From the NCBI GenBank assembly GCA_002288455.1, contig NEUS01000016.1:1-49454 (forward strand): a DNA stretch of 49,454 bases, written 5' to 3'. The notes beneath the pieces were generated by a model. That model was not told where the DNA came from and ran no database searches. It saw nothing but the letters and a program-made list of their open reading frames with translations. Shown piece after piece: positions 35,334 through 42,675 of the stretch (position 1 is the first letter of the stretch; each line of letters begins with the position of its first letter). Source of the DNA: Opitutia bacterium Tous-C1TDCM (GTDB lineage: Bacteria > Verrucomicrobiota > Verrucomicrobiia > Opitutales > Opitutaceae). The position numbers were made by a program, and so were the translations under genes.

Positions 35334-36878
35334 TCAGGAGCGGGCGACGGCGCCGGACTGCATCACCGGAATCTTGAAGGCGCCGCGACCTTCGCGTTTC
35401 AGCAGCGCGCTCTTGTTGGCCGCCGCAACGATCGTCTTGTCGCTGCCGACAAAGGTCTCGGTCTTGGCGTCGATCGCTAGCAACGGGCCGACCACGGTCT
35501 TGGTCGTGCCGGTGTTCACGTCGTTGGCCTTCAGGTGCTCGAGCACGCGGCCGAAGGTTTCCTTCGTGACTTCGTTGGCCTTGATCGCCTCCGCGAGGGC
35601 GGCGTTGGTCTTTTCGGCGCCGACGAGGTAGGACACGTTGCCCAGATGGCAAAGGGCGGAGGAGTAGTGGCACTCCGTGACATCGCCGATCGTCACCTTG
35701 CGGGCGTTCATGGCTTTCACGAAGTTCGGGCGGTGGGCACCGAGGGTGTTCTTGTTCAGCTGCGACAGGCGCTTGTTGTCGTTGTCGAAGATGTTGCAGG
35801 TGCCGGCCTCGGAGATCGTGACGTAGCCGTTTTCGCACTGGACGATGACGCCGACGCGGGTGCCGCGGAGGGCATCCATGGCGCGCATGCCGGTCTTCTG
35901 CGGCAGACCGCGGACTTCGAAGATCAGGGGCGCGGCGGCGTAGTTGAAGACCGAGACAAGGGTGTTCGGGGTTTCGGCATCGTCGAGGTAGCCGAAGCGG
36001 CCGCCGAAGCTCATCACACTCGGGGGCAGGCCCTTTTCACCGAGGAACCAACGGGCGACGTCCATCTGGTGGATGCCCTGGTTCGTGATGTCGCCGCCGC
36101 CGTAGTTCCAGAACCAGTGCCAATCGTAATGCACCGGGCCGTACTTCGGCGAGTTGCGATGCGGCTGCACCATGTCGGCCGGGCCGGTCCAGAGATCGTA
36201 ATTGATGGACTCGGGAACCTTCTGGTCGCCGGTCGTCTTGCCGATCGAGTCGCGCTGCTTGTAGCACAGGCCGCGGGCGTACTTGATCTTGCCCAGCTTG
36301 CCCGAGCGGACGTAGGCGATCGCCTCGGCGATATCTTCGGAGGAACGGTTCTGCGTGCCCGCGAAGATGATGTTCTTCGAGTACTTCTTGGAGGCCTCGA
36401 CGACTTGGCGGCCTTCCCAGACGTTGTGGGAAAGGGGCTTCTCGACGTAGACATCTTTGCCCGCCTGCAACGCCCAGATCGCCATCAGCGAGTGCTGGTG
36501 GTTCGGCGTGGCGATGACGACGGCATCGACATTCTTGTCTTCGAGCATCTTCCGGTAGTCGGTGTAGCCGGCGACCTTGATGTTGCCGGTCTTTTCCGCC
36601 TCGCCCTTGCGCTTGGCGAGGACGGCGCTGTCGCAATCGCACACCGCCGCGAGGATGGCGCCGGCAACCTTGCCGCGGCCATTCGGCACGTAATTCATCA
36701 TGTGGCCGTTGCCCTGTTGGTTCAGGCCAACGACACCGACACGGATACCGCCGTTGGCGCTGCCGCTGCGCGCGGCGGCCGGGGCCTGGGCGTGAAGCCG
36801 GCTGCTGCCGGCGACGAGAGCGGCGCCGCCACCGACGAGCGACGCTTTGAGGAAGTCCTTGCGGGTCCAGTTATTCAT
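35334..36878 (-). CDS. Exported Gfo/Idh/MocA oxidoreductase
   Basis: A 514-residue protein. The leader MNNWTRKDFLKASLVGGG is a Tat variant (RK instead of RR). The Rossmann start is RVGVVGLNQQGNG, the cofactor stretch is VVIATPNHQHSLMAIW, and the catalytic motif is EKPLSHNVWEG. The C-terminal substrate domain has GGGDITNQGIHQMDVARW. Base composition is visibly less GC-biased at wobble positions than in neighbouring genes (more G-ending than C-ending codons), hinting at high expression or different ancestry; this is an impression and was not computed. It has its own terminator and a candidate promoter at 36949-36977. Confidence 0.93.
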   Translation of the reverse strand: MNNWTRKDFLKASLVGGGAALVAGSSRLHAQAPAAARSGSANGGIRVGVVGLNQQGNGHMMNYVPNGRGKVAGAILAAVCDCDSAVLAKRKGEAEKTGNIKVAGYTDYRKMLEDKNVDAVVIATPNHQHSLMAIWALQAGKDVYVEKPLSHNVWEGRQVVEASKKYSKNIIFAGTQNRSSEDIAEAIAYVRSGKLGKIKYARGLCYKQRDSIGKTTGDQKVPESINYDLWTGPADMVQPHRNSPKYGPVHYDWHWFWNYGGGDITNQGIHQMDVARWFLGEKGLPPSVMSFGGRFGYLDDAETPNTLVSVFNYAAAPLIFEVRGLPQKTGMRAMDALRGTRVGVIVQCENGYVTISEAGTCNIFDNDNKRLSQLNKNTLGAHRPNFVKAMNARKVTIGDVTECHYSSALCHLGNVSYLVGAEKTNAALAEAIKANEVTKETFGRVLEHLKANDVNTGTTKTVVGPLLAIDAKTETFVGSDKTIVAAANKSALLKREGRGAFKIPVMQSGAVARS

Positions 36879-36948
36879 AGGGGGTGCTGATTCGAGGAGA
36901 TGTTGGCAGATCCGGCCAGACGCGGGAGGGGTAGAAAGGGAACGCGCT

Positions 36949-36977
36949 ATTTGTTCGAGGTCAGCTGTCCGAGTCAA
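36949..36977 (-). promoter_or_regulatory. Candidate promoter of the Gfo/Idh gene
   Basis: On the minus strand TTGACT (36977-36972) is followed after 17 bp by ACAAAT (36954-36949), within an AT-richer patch. It lies 71 bp upstream of the start codon. Confidence 0.35.
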
Positions 36978-37074
36978 CCCTCGGGACCCCGTTTCCGCTG
37001 CTGTTGCCGTTAACCGGCCGACCTCCTCAAGGCTCGCGTGCAGCCCTCCCTTCCCCGCAAGGTCCGGCTGCCCA

Positions 37075-38736
37075 ATGAATCCGCTCCGCTTCACTGTCGC
37101 TTCCCTTCTGATTGTCGCGTCCGCCGCCTCGCTCCCCGGTGCCGAGGCCCGGCCAGTCGCCGCTGCCTTTACCGCCGCTGCCGCCAAGATTCCCGCCGGC
37201 GGTTTTGTCTGGGCGGAAATCGAGGGCGCCACGGTCGCCTTCGGCCAGGCCGGCAAGCTCCCGGCCGACGCCGTCCCCGCCGAACGCCGGCTCTTCGAGA
37301 TCGGCTCGATCACCAAACTCTTCACCGGCCTCCTGCTCGCCCAAGCCGTGCTGGAAAACAAAGCCGCCCTCGACGATTCCATCGCGAAACACCTGCCCGC
37401 CGACCTGAAACTCGATCCCGCCGTCGCCGCCATCACCCTCGTCCAACTCGCGACCCACACCTCCGGCCTCCCTTCCTTGCCGGCGAATTTCGCCCCGGCG
37501 GACCCCGCCGATCCCTACGCCGGCTACACCGCGGCGCAGCTCCACGCCGCCCTCGCCGCCTTCCGCCCGGCCGCCCCCGCCCCGCAGCCCGCGGCGTATT
37601 CGAATCTCGGATTCGGCCTGCTCGGCCACCTGCTCGAACGCATTTTCGGCCGGCCCTACGCCGACCTCGTCGCTGCCCGCATCACGGGCCCGCTCGGGCT
37701 CAAGGACACCGTGATCGTCCCCGACGCCGACCAGCAGCGCCGCTTCGCCCCCGCCCACTCGGGCACCATGGCTGTGAAGCCCTGGACCTTCGATGCCCTC
37801 GCCGGCGCCGGGGCCCTCCGCTCCACCGCCGCCGATCTCGCGAAGTTCGCCCAGGCACTCATGTCCGGAGAAAACCCGCAACTGGCCGCCGCCTGGGCGC
37901 TCGCGCGCCGGCCGCACGCCTCGTTCGCGAGCCGGCAAGCCGACATCGGGCTCGCCGTCTTCATCGGCCGGCGCGACGGCCGCACGATCTACAACCACGG
38001 CGGCGGCACCGGCGGCTTCCGCTCGTTGCTCGAACTCGATCCCGCCGCCGGCCGCGCCGTCGTCGTCCTGCTCAACAACGACGACCCCGACCCCGCCGCC
38101 GTCCGCGCCGCCGGCCGCCGCCCCGCCCCGCCTCCCGCCGCCCAAGCCGACGCGCGCCCCGAGAAAATCATCCCCCGCGAACAGGTGGCCGCCTTCGCCG
38201 GCATCTTCGCCATCGATGAACGCACCCGCTTCACCTTCGTGCTGGACGACGCCGGCCGGCTCCGCGGCCGGCTCACCGGCCAAGGTTTCCTGCCGCTCTA
38301 CCACGCCGGCGACGACCGCTTCTTCGCCCGCTCTGTCGCCGCCGAATTCCAATTCGCCCGCGACGCCGCCGGCGCCGTCACCGGCGTCGCCCTGCACCAA
38401 AACGGCAACACCGTCCCCGCCAAACGCACCCCCGCCGCCGTCCCGGTGCTCCTCTTTCCGTCGGCCGCGAAACTGCGCGACTACGCCGGTCGTTTCACTC
38501 TTGCGCCCGGCGCCGTGTTCGAGGTCTCCGCCCGCGGCGACACCTTGCTCGTCAAACTCACCGGCCAGCCCGCCCTGCCCGTGCACTGCGAGGCCCCGGA
38601 CCGCTTTGTCTACGAGGTCGTGCCCGCCGCGCTCACTTTCGAACGCAACCCCGCCGGGCGTGTCAGCGCCGTGGTTCTCCATCAGAACGGCCGCGATCAA
38701 CGCGCGCCGCGCCTCGAACCCAGCGCCCAACCATGA
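37075..38736 (+). CDS. Secreted serine beta-lactamase-fold hydrolase
   Basis: A 553-residue protein of the class C beta-lactamase/penicillin-binding-like hydrolase family with a signal peptide (1-23). Active-site motifs are S78-I-T-K81, Y175-S-N177 and a NHGGGTGG stretch replacing KTG. The C-terminal third holds two similar modules, each about 90 residues and each ending with a VALHQNG or VVLHQNG segment, resembling the lipocalin-like DUF3471-type add-on in duplicate. The role may be peptide, ester or beta-lactam hydrolysis. Its stop overlaps the tspO start (ATGA), so the two are translationally coupled. Confidence 0.88.
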   Translation: MNPLRFTVASLLIVASAASLPGAEARPVAAAFTAAAAKIPAGGFVWAEIEGATVAFGQAGKLPADAVPAERRLFEIGSITKLFTGLLLAQAVLENKAALDDSIAKHLPADLKLDPAVAAITLVQLATHTSGLPSLPANFAPADPADPYAGYTAAQLHAALAAFRPAAPAPQPAAYSNLGFGLLGHLLERIFGRPYADLVAARITGPLGLKDTVIVPDADQQRRFAPAHSGTMAVKPWTFDALAGAGALRSTAADLAKFAQALMSGENPQLAAAWALARRPHASFASRQADIGLAVFIGRRDGRTIYNHGGGTGGFRSLLELDPAAGRAVVVLLNNDDPDPAAVRAAGRRPAPPPAAQADARPEKIIPREQVAAFAGIFAIDERTRFTFVLDDAGRLRGRLTGQGFLPLYHAGDDRFFARSVAAEFQFARDAAGAVTGVALHQNGNTVPAKRTPAAVPVLLFPSAAKLRDYAGRFTLAPGAVFEVSARGDTLLVKLTGQPALPVHCEAPDRFVYEVVPAALTFERNPAGRVSAVVLHQNGRDQRAPRLEPSAQP

Positions 38737-39242
38737 GCCTCTCCGCCTCCTCGTCCCCCGCCCCTGCCCAGGCTCCGCGCTACCTCGCCCTCGTCGGGTT
38801 CCTCGCCGTCACCTTTGCCGCCGGGGCGATCGGTTCCGCGGCCACGTTCCCCGCCGTCAAGGACTGGTACCCGACTCTGGTCAAACCGTCGTGGACGCCA
38901 CCCAACTGGCTCTTCGGCCCGGCTTGGACCACGCTCTACATCCTTATGTCCGTGGCGGCGTGGCGGGTATGGCGGCGCGCCGATGCTGCCGGCGCCCGCA
39001 CCGTCCTCCAGCTCTACGGCGCCCAGATCGTCCTCAACGCGCTCTGGTCCATTCTGTTCTTCAATCTGCGGCAACCGCTCCTCGGCCTCGTCGATATTCT
39101 GCTCCTGTGGTCGCTGCTCGCGGTGCTGCTGATCCGCTTCTGGCGCGCCGACCGCATCGCCGGCCTGCTCTGGGCGCCGTACCTCGGCTGGGTGACCTTC
39201 GCGACCGCGCTGAACGCCGCGATCGTCTGGCTCAACCGCTAG
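38733..39242 (+). CDS. tspO: TspO/MBR family tryptophan-rich sensory protein
   Basis: A 169-residue five-helix membrane protein that binds porphyrins and other ligands. The family signature runs PSWTPPNWLFGPAWTTLYI at about 53-71, followed by QIVLNALWSILFF. An N-terminal extension of about 15 Ser/Ala/Pro residues is not typical. It begins inside the stop codon of the upstream hydrolase gene. In other bacteria it affects tetrapyrrole handling and stress responses; nothing nearby fixes its role here. Confidence 0.94.
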   Translation: MSLSASSSPAPAQAPRYLALVGFLAVTFAAGAIGSAATFPAVKDWYPTLVKPSWTPPNWLFGPAWTTLYILMSVAAWRVWRRADAAGARTVLQLYGAQIVLNALWSILFFNLRQPLLGLVDILLLWSLLAVLLIRFWRADRIAGLLWAPYLGWVTFATALNAAIVWLNR

Positions 39243-39295
39243 GCCGCCCGCACCGCCCGCTTGCGGTGGACCGTCGCCTCTCCTTGGCTCGGCAA

Positions 39296-40387
39296 ATGGC
39301 TCCGCCCTCCCTGTCCTTCCCCGGCCCGGTCGTCCGTTGGGGCATCATCGGCTGCGGCGATGTCACCGAGGTGAAGAGCGGGCCCGGTTTTCAGAAAGCC
39401 GACGGCTCGCACCTCGTTGCCGTGATGCGCCGCGATGTCGGCAAAGCCGCAGACTATGCGCGCCGCCACGGCGTGCCGCGCTGGTACGCCGACGCCCGCG
39501 CGCTCGTCGCGGATCCGGAGGTCGACGCCGTCTACGTCGCCACCCCGCCCGGCGCGCACCTCGACGCCGCGCTGCTCGCCGCCGCCGCCGGCAAACCCTG
39601 CTACGTCGAGAAACCGATGGCCCGCCACACGGCCGAGTGCGACACCATGCTCGCCGCCTTCGCCGCCGCGCACCAGCCGCTCTTCGTCGCCTACTACCGG
39701 CGCGCCCTGCCGCGTTTCGTCCACGCCCGCGCGCTCCTCGACGCCGGCCGCATCGGTACCCTCACCGGCCTCCATTGCCGCTTCGCCTCGCCCGGCCACG
39801 GCGGCATCGGCTCCCTGCCCGGCCAACCGGCCCCCGATCTTTCGTGGCGTTTCCGCGCCGTCGATTCCGGCGGCGGCCTGCTCCTCGATGTCGGCGCCCA
39901 TGCCATCGACCTGCTCGATTTCTTCGGCGGCCCGCTGCACGACGTCGCCGGCCACGCCGCCCGCCTCGTCACGCCCGGCGACACCGAGGACACCGTCGCC
40001 TTTTCCTTCCGCACTGCCGCCGGCGCACCCGGCACCGCGAGTTTCAATTTCGCTTCCGCCCAACGCGCCGACTCTCTCGAACTCGAAGGCACGCTCGGCC
40101 GGATTGCCCTCTCCGTCTTCGGCCACGAGCCCGTCCGTCTCGAAACCGCCGCGGGCCCGGAGTCGTTTCCCTTCACTCCGCCCGCGCACATCGCGCAGCC
40201 GCTGATCCAGACCGTCGTCGACGCCCTGCTCGGCCGCGGTACCTGCCCGAGCACCGGCGCCAGCGCCCGCCGCACCAGCGCCGTGATCGATCTTGTGCTC
40301 GCCGCCTACTACGGCGGCCGCACCGACGCCTTCTGGACCAGGCCCGCCACCTGGCCGGGGCGGCAGCAGGCGATTGACGGCGGTTAA
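39296..40387 (+). CDS. Cytoplasmic Gfo/Idh/MocA oxidoreductase
   Basis: A 363-residue NAD(P)-dependent oxidoreductase without an export signal, unlike the other three in this window. The Rossmann motif is WGIIGCGDVTEVKSGPGF, then VYVATPPGAHLDAAL and the catalytic EKPMARHTAEC. The C-terminal domain has SGGGLLLDVGAHAIDLLDFF, typical of dehydrogenases such as inositol or glucose-fructose types. The open frame extends far upstream, but the start at MAPPSLSFPGPVVRWG is fixed by the Rossmann fold. It is followed by an SDR gene after 25 bp and may share a pathway with it. Confidence 0.93.
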   Translation: MAPPSLSFPGPVVRWGIIGCGDVTEVKSGPGFQKADGSHLVAVMRRDVGKAADYARRHGVPRWYADARALVADPEVDAVYVATPPGAHLDAALLAAAAGKPCYVEKPMARHTAECDTMLAAFAAAHQPLFVAYYRRALPRFVHARALLDAGRIGTLTGLHCRFASPGHGGIGSLPGQPAPDLSWRFRAVDSGGGLLLDVGAHAIDLLDFFGGPLHDVAGHAARLVTPGDTEDTVAFSFRTAAGAPGTASFNFASAQRADSLELEGTLGRIALSVFGHEPVRLETAAGPESFPFTPPAHIAQPLIQTVVDALLGRGTCPSTGASARRTSAVIDLVLAAYYGGRTDAFWTRPATWPGRQQAIDGG

Positions 40388-40402
40388 TAATGATAAATAA
40401 AC
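40374..40402 (+). promoter_or_regulatory. Possible promoter before the SDR gene
   Basis: TTGACG (40374-40379), a 17-bp spacer and an AT-rich hexamer (ATAAAC, 40397-40402) overlap the end of the preceding gene. The stretch TAATAATGATAAATAAA is strikingly AT-rich for this genome. The TSS would lie close to the start codon. Confidence 0.35.
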
Positions 40403-40412
40403 CCTCGTCGCC

Positions 40413-41186
40413 ATGAGCAACCTCCGCGGTTCCCGCGCCCTCGTCACCGCCGGCGCCCAAGGCATCGGTCTAGCCATCAGCCGCCGCCTCCTGCTCGCCG
40501 GCTGCGATCTCGTCGTCCACTACCACCGCAGCGGCGACGGCGCCCGCGAACTCGCCGCCGAAGCCGCCGCCGCCGGCCGCCGGCTCCTGGCGATCTCCGC
40601 CGACCTCACCTCGACCGAAGAGTGCGACCGCCTCGTGCGCGAGGCCGCGGCCTTCCTCGGCGGGCTCGATGTGCTCGTCAACAACGCCGGCTCCCTCATC
40701 GCGCGCCGCTCGTTGGCCGAAGCCGACGACGATTTCTGGGCCGAAACGATGTCGCTCAACCTTGGCAGCCTCCGCCGCGTCACGCGCGCCGCCGTGCCGC
40801 ACCTCGCCGCCGCCGTCCCGGCGCGCGGCGGCGCCAGCATCGTCAATCTCGCCTCCCTCGCCGGCCGCAAGGGCGGCCACAACGGCTCCCTCGCCTACGC
40901 CACCGCCAAGGGCGCCGTGCTCACGTTCACCCGCGCTCTCGCCACCGAGCTCGGACCGCAGGGCATCCGCGTCAACGCCCTCGCCCCCGGTCTCATCCTC
41001 GGCACCAGCTTCCACAACACCCACACCACGCCCGAGTCCGCCCGCGCCACCGTCGCCGGCATTCCGCTCGGCCGCGCCGGCAACGCCGACGATGTCGCCC
41101 GCGCCGTCGCGTTTCTCGCCGGCGAATTCGACGGCTTCATCACCGGCGCCACGCTCGACATCAACGGCGGCGTCTACTCGGCCTGA
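40413..41186 (+). CDS. Short-chain dehydrogenase (FabG-like)
   Basis: A 257-residue classical SDR. The cofactor motif TAGAQGIG is at 12-19, NNAG at about 90-93, the catalytic Ser in NLASLAGRKG, and Tyr-Lys in YATAK. The C-terminal GATLDINGGVYSA is the usual FabG-type end. The VHYHRSGDG segment after the second strand suggests NADP(H) preference. The substrate is unknown; the adjacent Gfo/Idh gene suggests sugar metabolism. Confidence 0.93.
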   Translation: MSNLRGSRALVTAGAQGIGLAISRRLLLAGCDLVVHYHRSGDGARELAAEAAAAGRRLLAISADLTSTEECDRLVREAAAFLGGLDVLVNNAGSLIARRSLAEADDDFWAETMSLNLGSLRRVTRAAVPHLAAAVPARGGASIVNLASLAGRKGGHNGSLAYATAKGAVLTFTRALATELGPQGIRVNALAPGLILGTSFHNTHTTPESARATVAGIPLGRAGNADDVARAVAFLAGEFDGFITGATLDINGGVYSA

Positions 41187-41195
41187 GCGCCGGGA

Positions 41196-41331
41196 TAATG
41201 GAGTCGAGGGTTGAAAGTTGAAGGTTGAAAGATCGAACCATCGCGGCACGGAAAACGTAACCGCAGCACACAGCTTGAGGAGCCGAACGGTTCGGCTCTC
41301 AACGCTCAACCAAGCTCTCTCAACTGCATGA
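41196..41331 (+). repeat. Palindromic element with terminal inverted repeats, copy A
   Basis: 136 bp, the same length as copy B at 45646-45781. The left arm (41203-41237) is five 7-mers of GTTGAAA type and the right arm (41296-41330) is five 7-mers of CTCTCAA type, ending CTGCATGA. The core shares CACGGAAAACGT (41247-41258) exactly with copy B. An extra hairpin, AGCCGAAC and GTTCGGCT around one base, is at 41281-41297. The left terminus is degenerate (TAATGGAGTCGAG against TCATGCAGTTGAG). It lies between two co-directional genes. Confidence 0.8.
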
Positions 41332-41408
41332 TCCCGGCTGAGCGCCGGCCGTCGGCCCTGCTTCCGCGGGATTGTCACCGCCGGCGCGACCGCGTTGCAT
41401 CGCCGCCG

Positions 41409-41744
41409 ATGCATGTCCGTTCCTCGATTCTCCTCTTCGGGCTCGGCCTCCTCGCCCTCCGCGCCGAAGAACCGCGCGAATACCAGGTCACCGGTCCGGT
41501 CGTGGCCCTGACCGCCGCCGTCATCACCGTCGAACGCGACGGCGAGAAATGGGAAATCGGCCGCACCGCCGCCACCAAGATTCTGGGCAAACTCGCCGTC
41601 GGCCAGCGCGTCACCGTTTACTACCGCATGGGCGCAACCTCGGTCGACGTGAAGGATTCCTCCGCGCCGACCGACAAGGCCGAACAGGCCGCCGAACGCG
41701 CCCAGCAAGCGGCCGAACGCGCCGCCAAGCGCTCCAAACTCTGA
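41409..41744 (+). CDS. Small exported protein, unknown function
   Basis: A 111-residue protein with a signal peptide (1-19, LLALRA-EE). The middle is a small beta domain (VTGPVVALTAAVITVERDG, ILGKLAVGQRVTVYYRM), suggestive of an OB-like fold of the DUF5666 kind. The last 22 residues are a charged Ala/Glu/Arg helix (KAEQAAERAQQAAERAAKRS). I do not recognise a family. It precedes an SDR gene by 7 bp. Confidence 0.7.
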   Translation: MHVRSSILLFGLGLLALRAEEPREYQVTGPVVALTAAVITVERDGEKWEIGRTAATKILGKLAVGQRVTVYYRMGATSVDVKDSSAPTDKAEQAAERAQQAAERAAKRSKL

Positions 41745-41751
41745 GCCACCC

Positions 41752-42558
41752 GTGCGTTTCTCCGGCCAAACCGTCTGGATCACCGGCGCCTCCTCCGGCA
41801 TCGGCGAAGCCCTCGCCCTCGCCTTTGCGGCCGAAGGCGCCCGCCTCGTGCTCTCCAGCCGCCGGCGCGAGGAACTCGAACGCGTGCGCCGCGCCTGCGC
41901 CCGGCCCGACGACCATCTCGTCGTGCCCCTCGATCTCGTGCGCATCGATTCCTTTCCCGCCGTCGTCGCCGATGTCCTTACCCGTTGCAACGCGATCGAC
42001 GTACTCGTGAACAACGCCGGCGTCAGCCAACGCGGCCTCGCGCTCGAGACCTCGGCCGAGGTCGAACGCGCGCTGATGGAAGTAAACTACTTCGCCCCCG
42101 TCGCTCTCGCCAAGGCCGTGCTGCCGGCCATGCGCGCCCGCCGGCGCGGCACCGTCGTCGTCGTCAGCAGCGTGATGGGCTACCTCGGCACACCCGGGCG
42201 CTCCACCTACGCCGCCGCCAAACACGCCCTGCACGGCTACTTCGATTCCCTCCGCGCCGAGATCTGGCGGGACCAGCTGCGCGTCCTCCTCGCCTGCCCC
42301 GGCTATGTCCGCACCGCCGTCGCGCAAAACGCCCTCGGCCCCGGCGGCGAGCGCAACGCCCGCGCCGATTCCGCCTCCCGCCGCGGCATCGCCGCGGAAC
42401 GTTGCGCCGCCGCCATCCTGCGCGGCGTCGCCTCCGGCCGGGAGGAAATCCATGTCGGCGGCCGCGAGGTCTACGGCATCTACTTGCAGCGCTTCTTCCC
42501 GCGGCTCCTGGCGCGCGTCGTCCGGAAAATGAAATTCGCCGTGACGCCCTCGCCCTGA
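41752..42558 (+). CDS. Short-chain dehydrogenase
   Basis: A 268-residue SDR with a GTG start. Motifs are TGASSGIG (11-18), NNAGVSQRG, the catalytic SSVMG Ser, and YAAAKHA. The C-terminal end has a basic, hydrophobic stretch (YLQRFFPRLLARVVRKMKF) typical of the DHRS7B/membrane-associated SDR group. It probably acts on a lipid or sterol-like substrate, as inferred from that group. It follows the small exported protein and precedes the TonB receptor. Confidence 0.9.
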   Translation: MRFSGQTVWITGASSGIGEALALAFAAEGARLVLSSRRREELERVRRACARPDDHLVVPLDLVRIDSFPAVVADVLTRCNAIDVLVNNAGVSQRGLALETSAEVERALMEVNYFAPVALAKAVLPAMRARRRGTVVVVSSVMGYLGTPGRSTYAAAKHALHGYFDSLRAEIWRDQLRVLLACPGYVRTAVAQNALGPGGERNARADSASRRGIAAERCAAAILRGVASGREEIHVGGREVYGIYLQRFFPRLLARVVRKMKFAVTPSP

Positions 42559-42675
42559 ACGGGATGCCGCGGCCCCCGGCCGCGGCCCGTCGGTTACCTC
42601 CTAGGTGGTATGGTCGCGGCATGCGCCGTGCGTTATGCTGGCCGCGGCCTTGTCCGCTCCCGACCTCCGAACACC

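Noticed and set aside
42610..42675. Earlier start for the TonB receptor
   Set aside because: The upstream 22 residues place a polar stretch before the signal peptide. The start at 42676 gives a normal leader.
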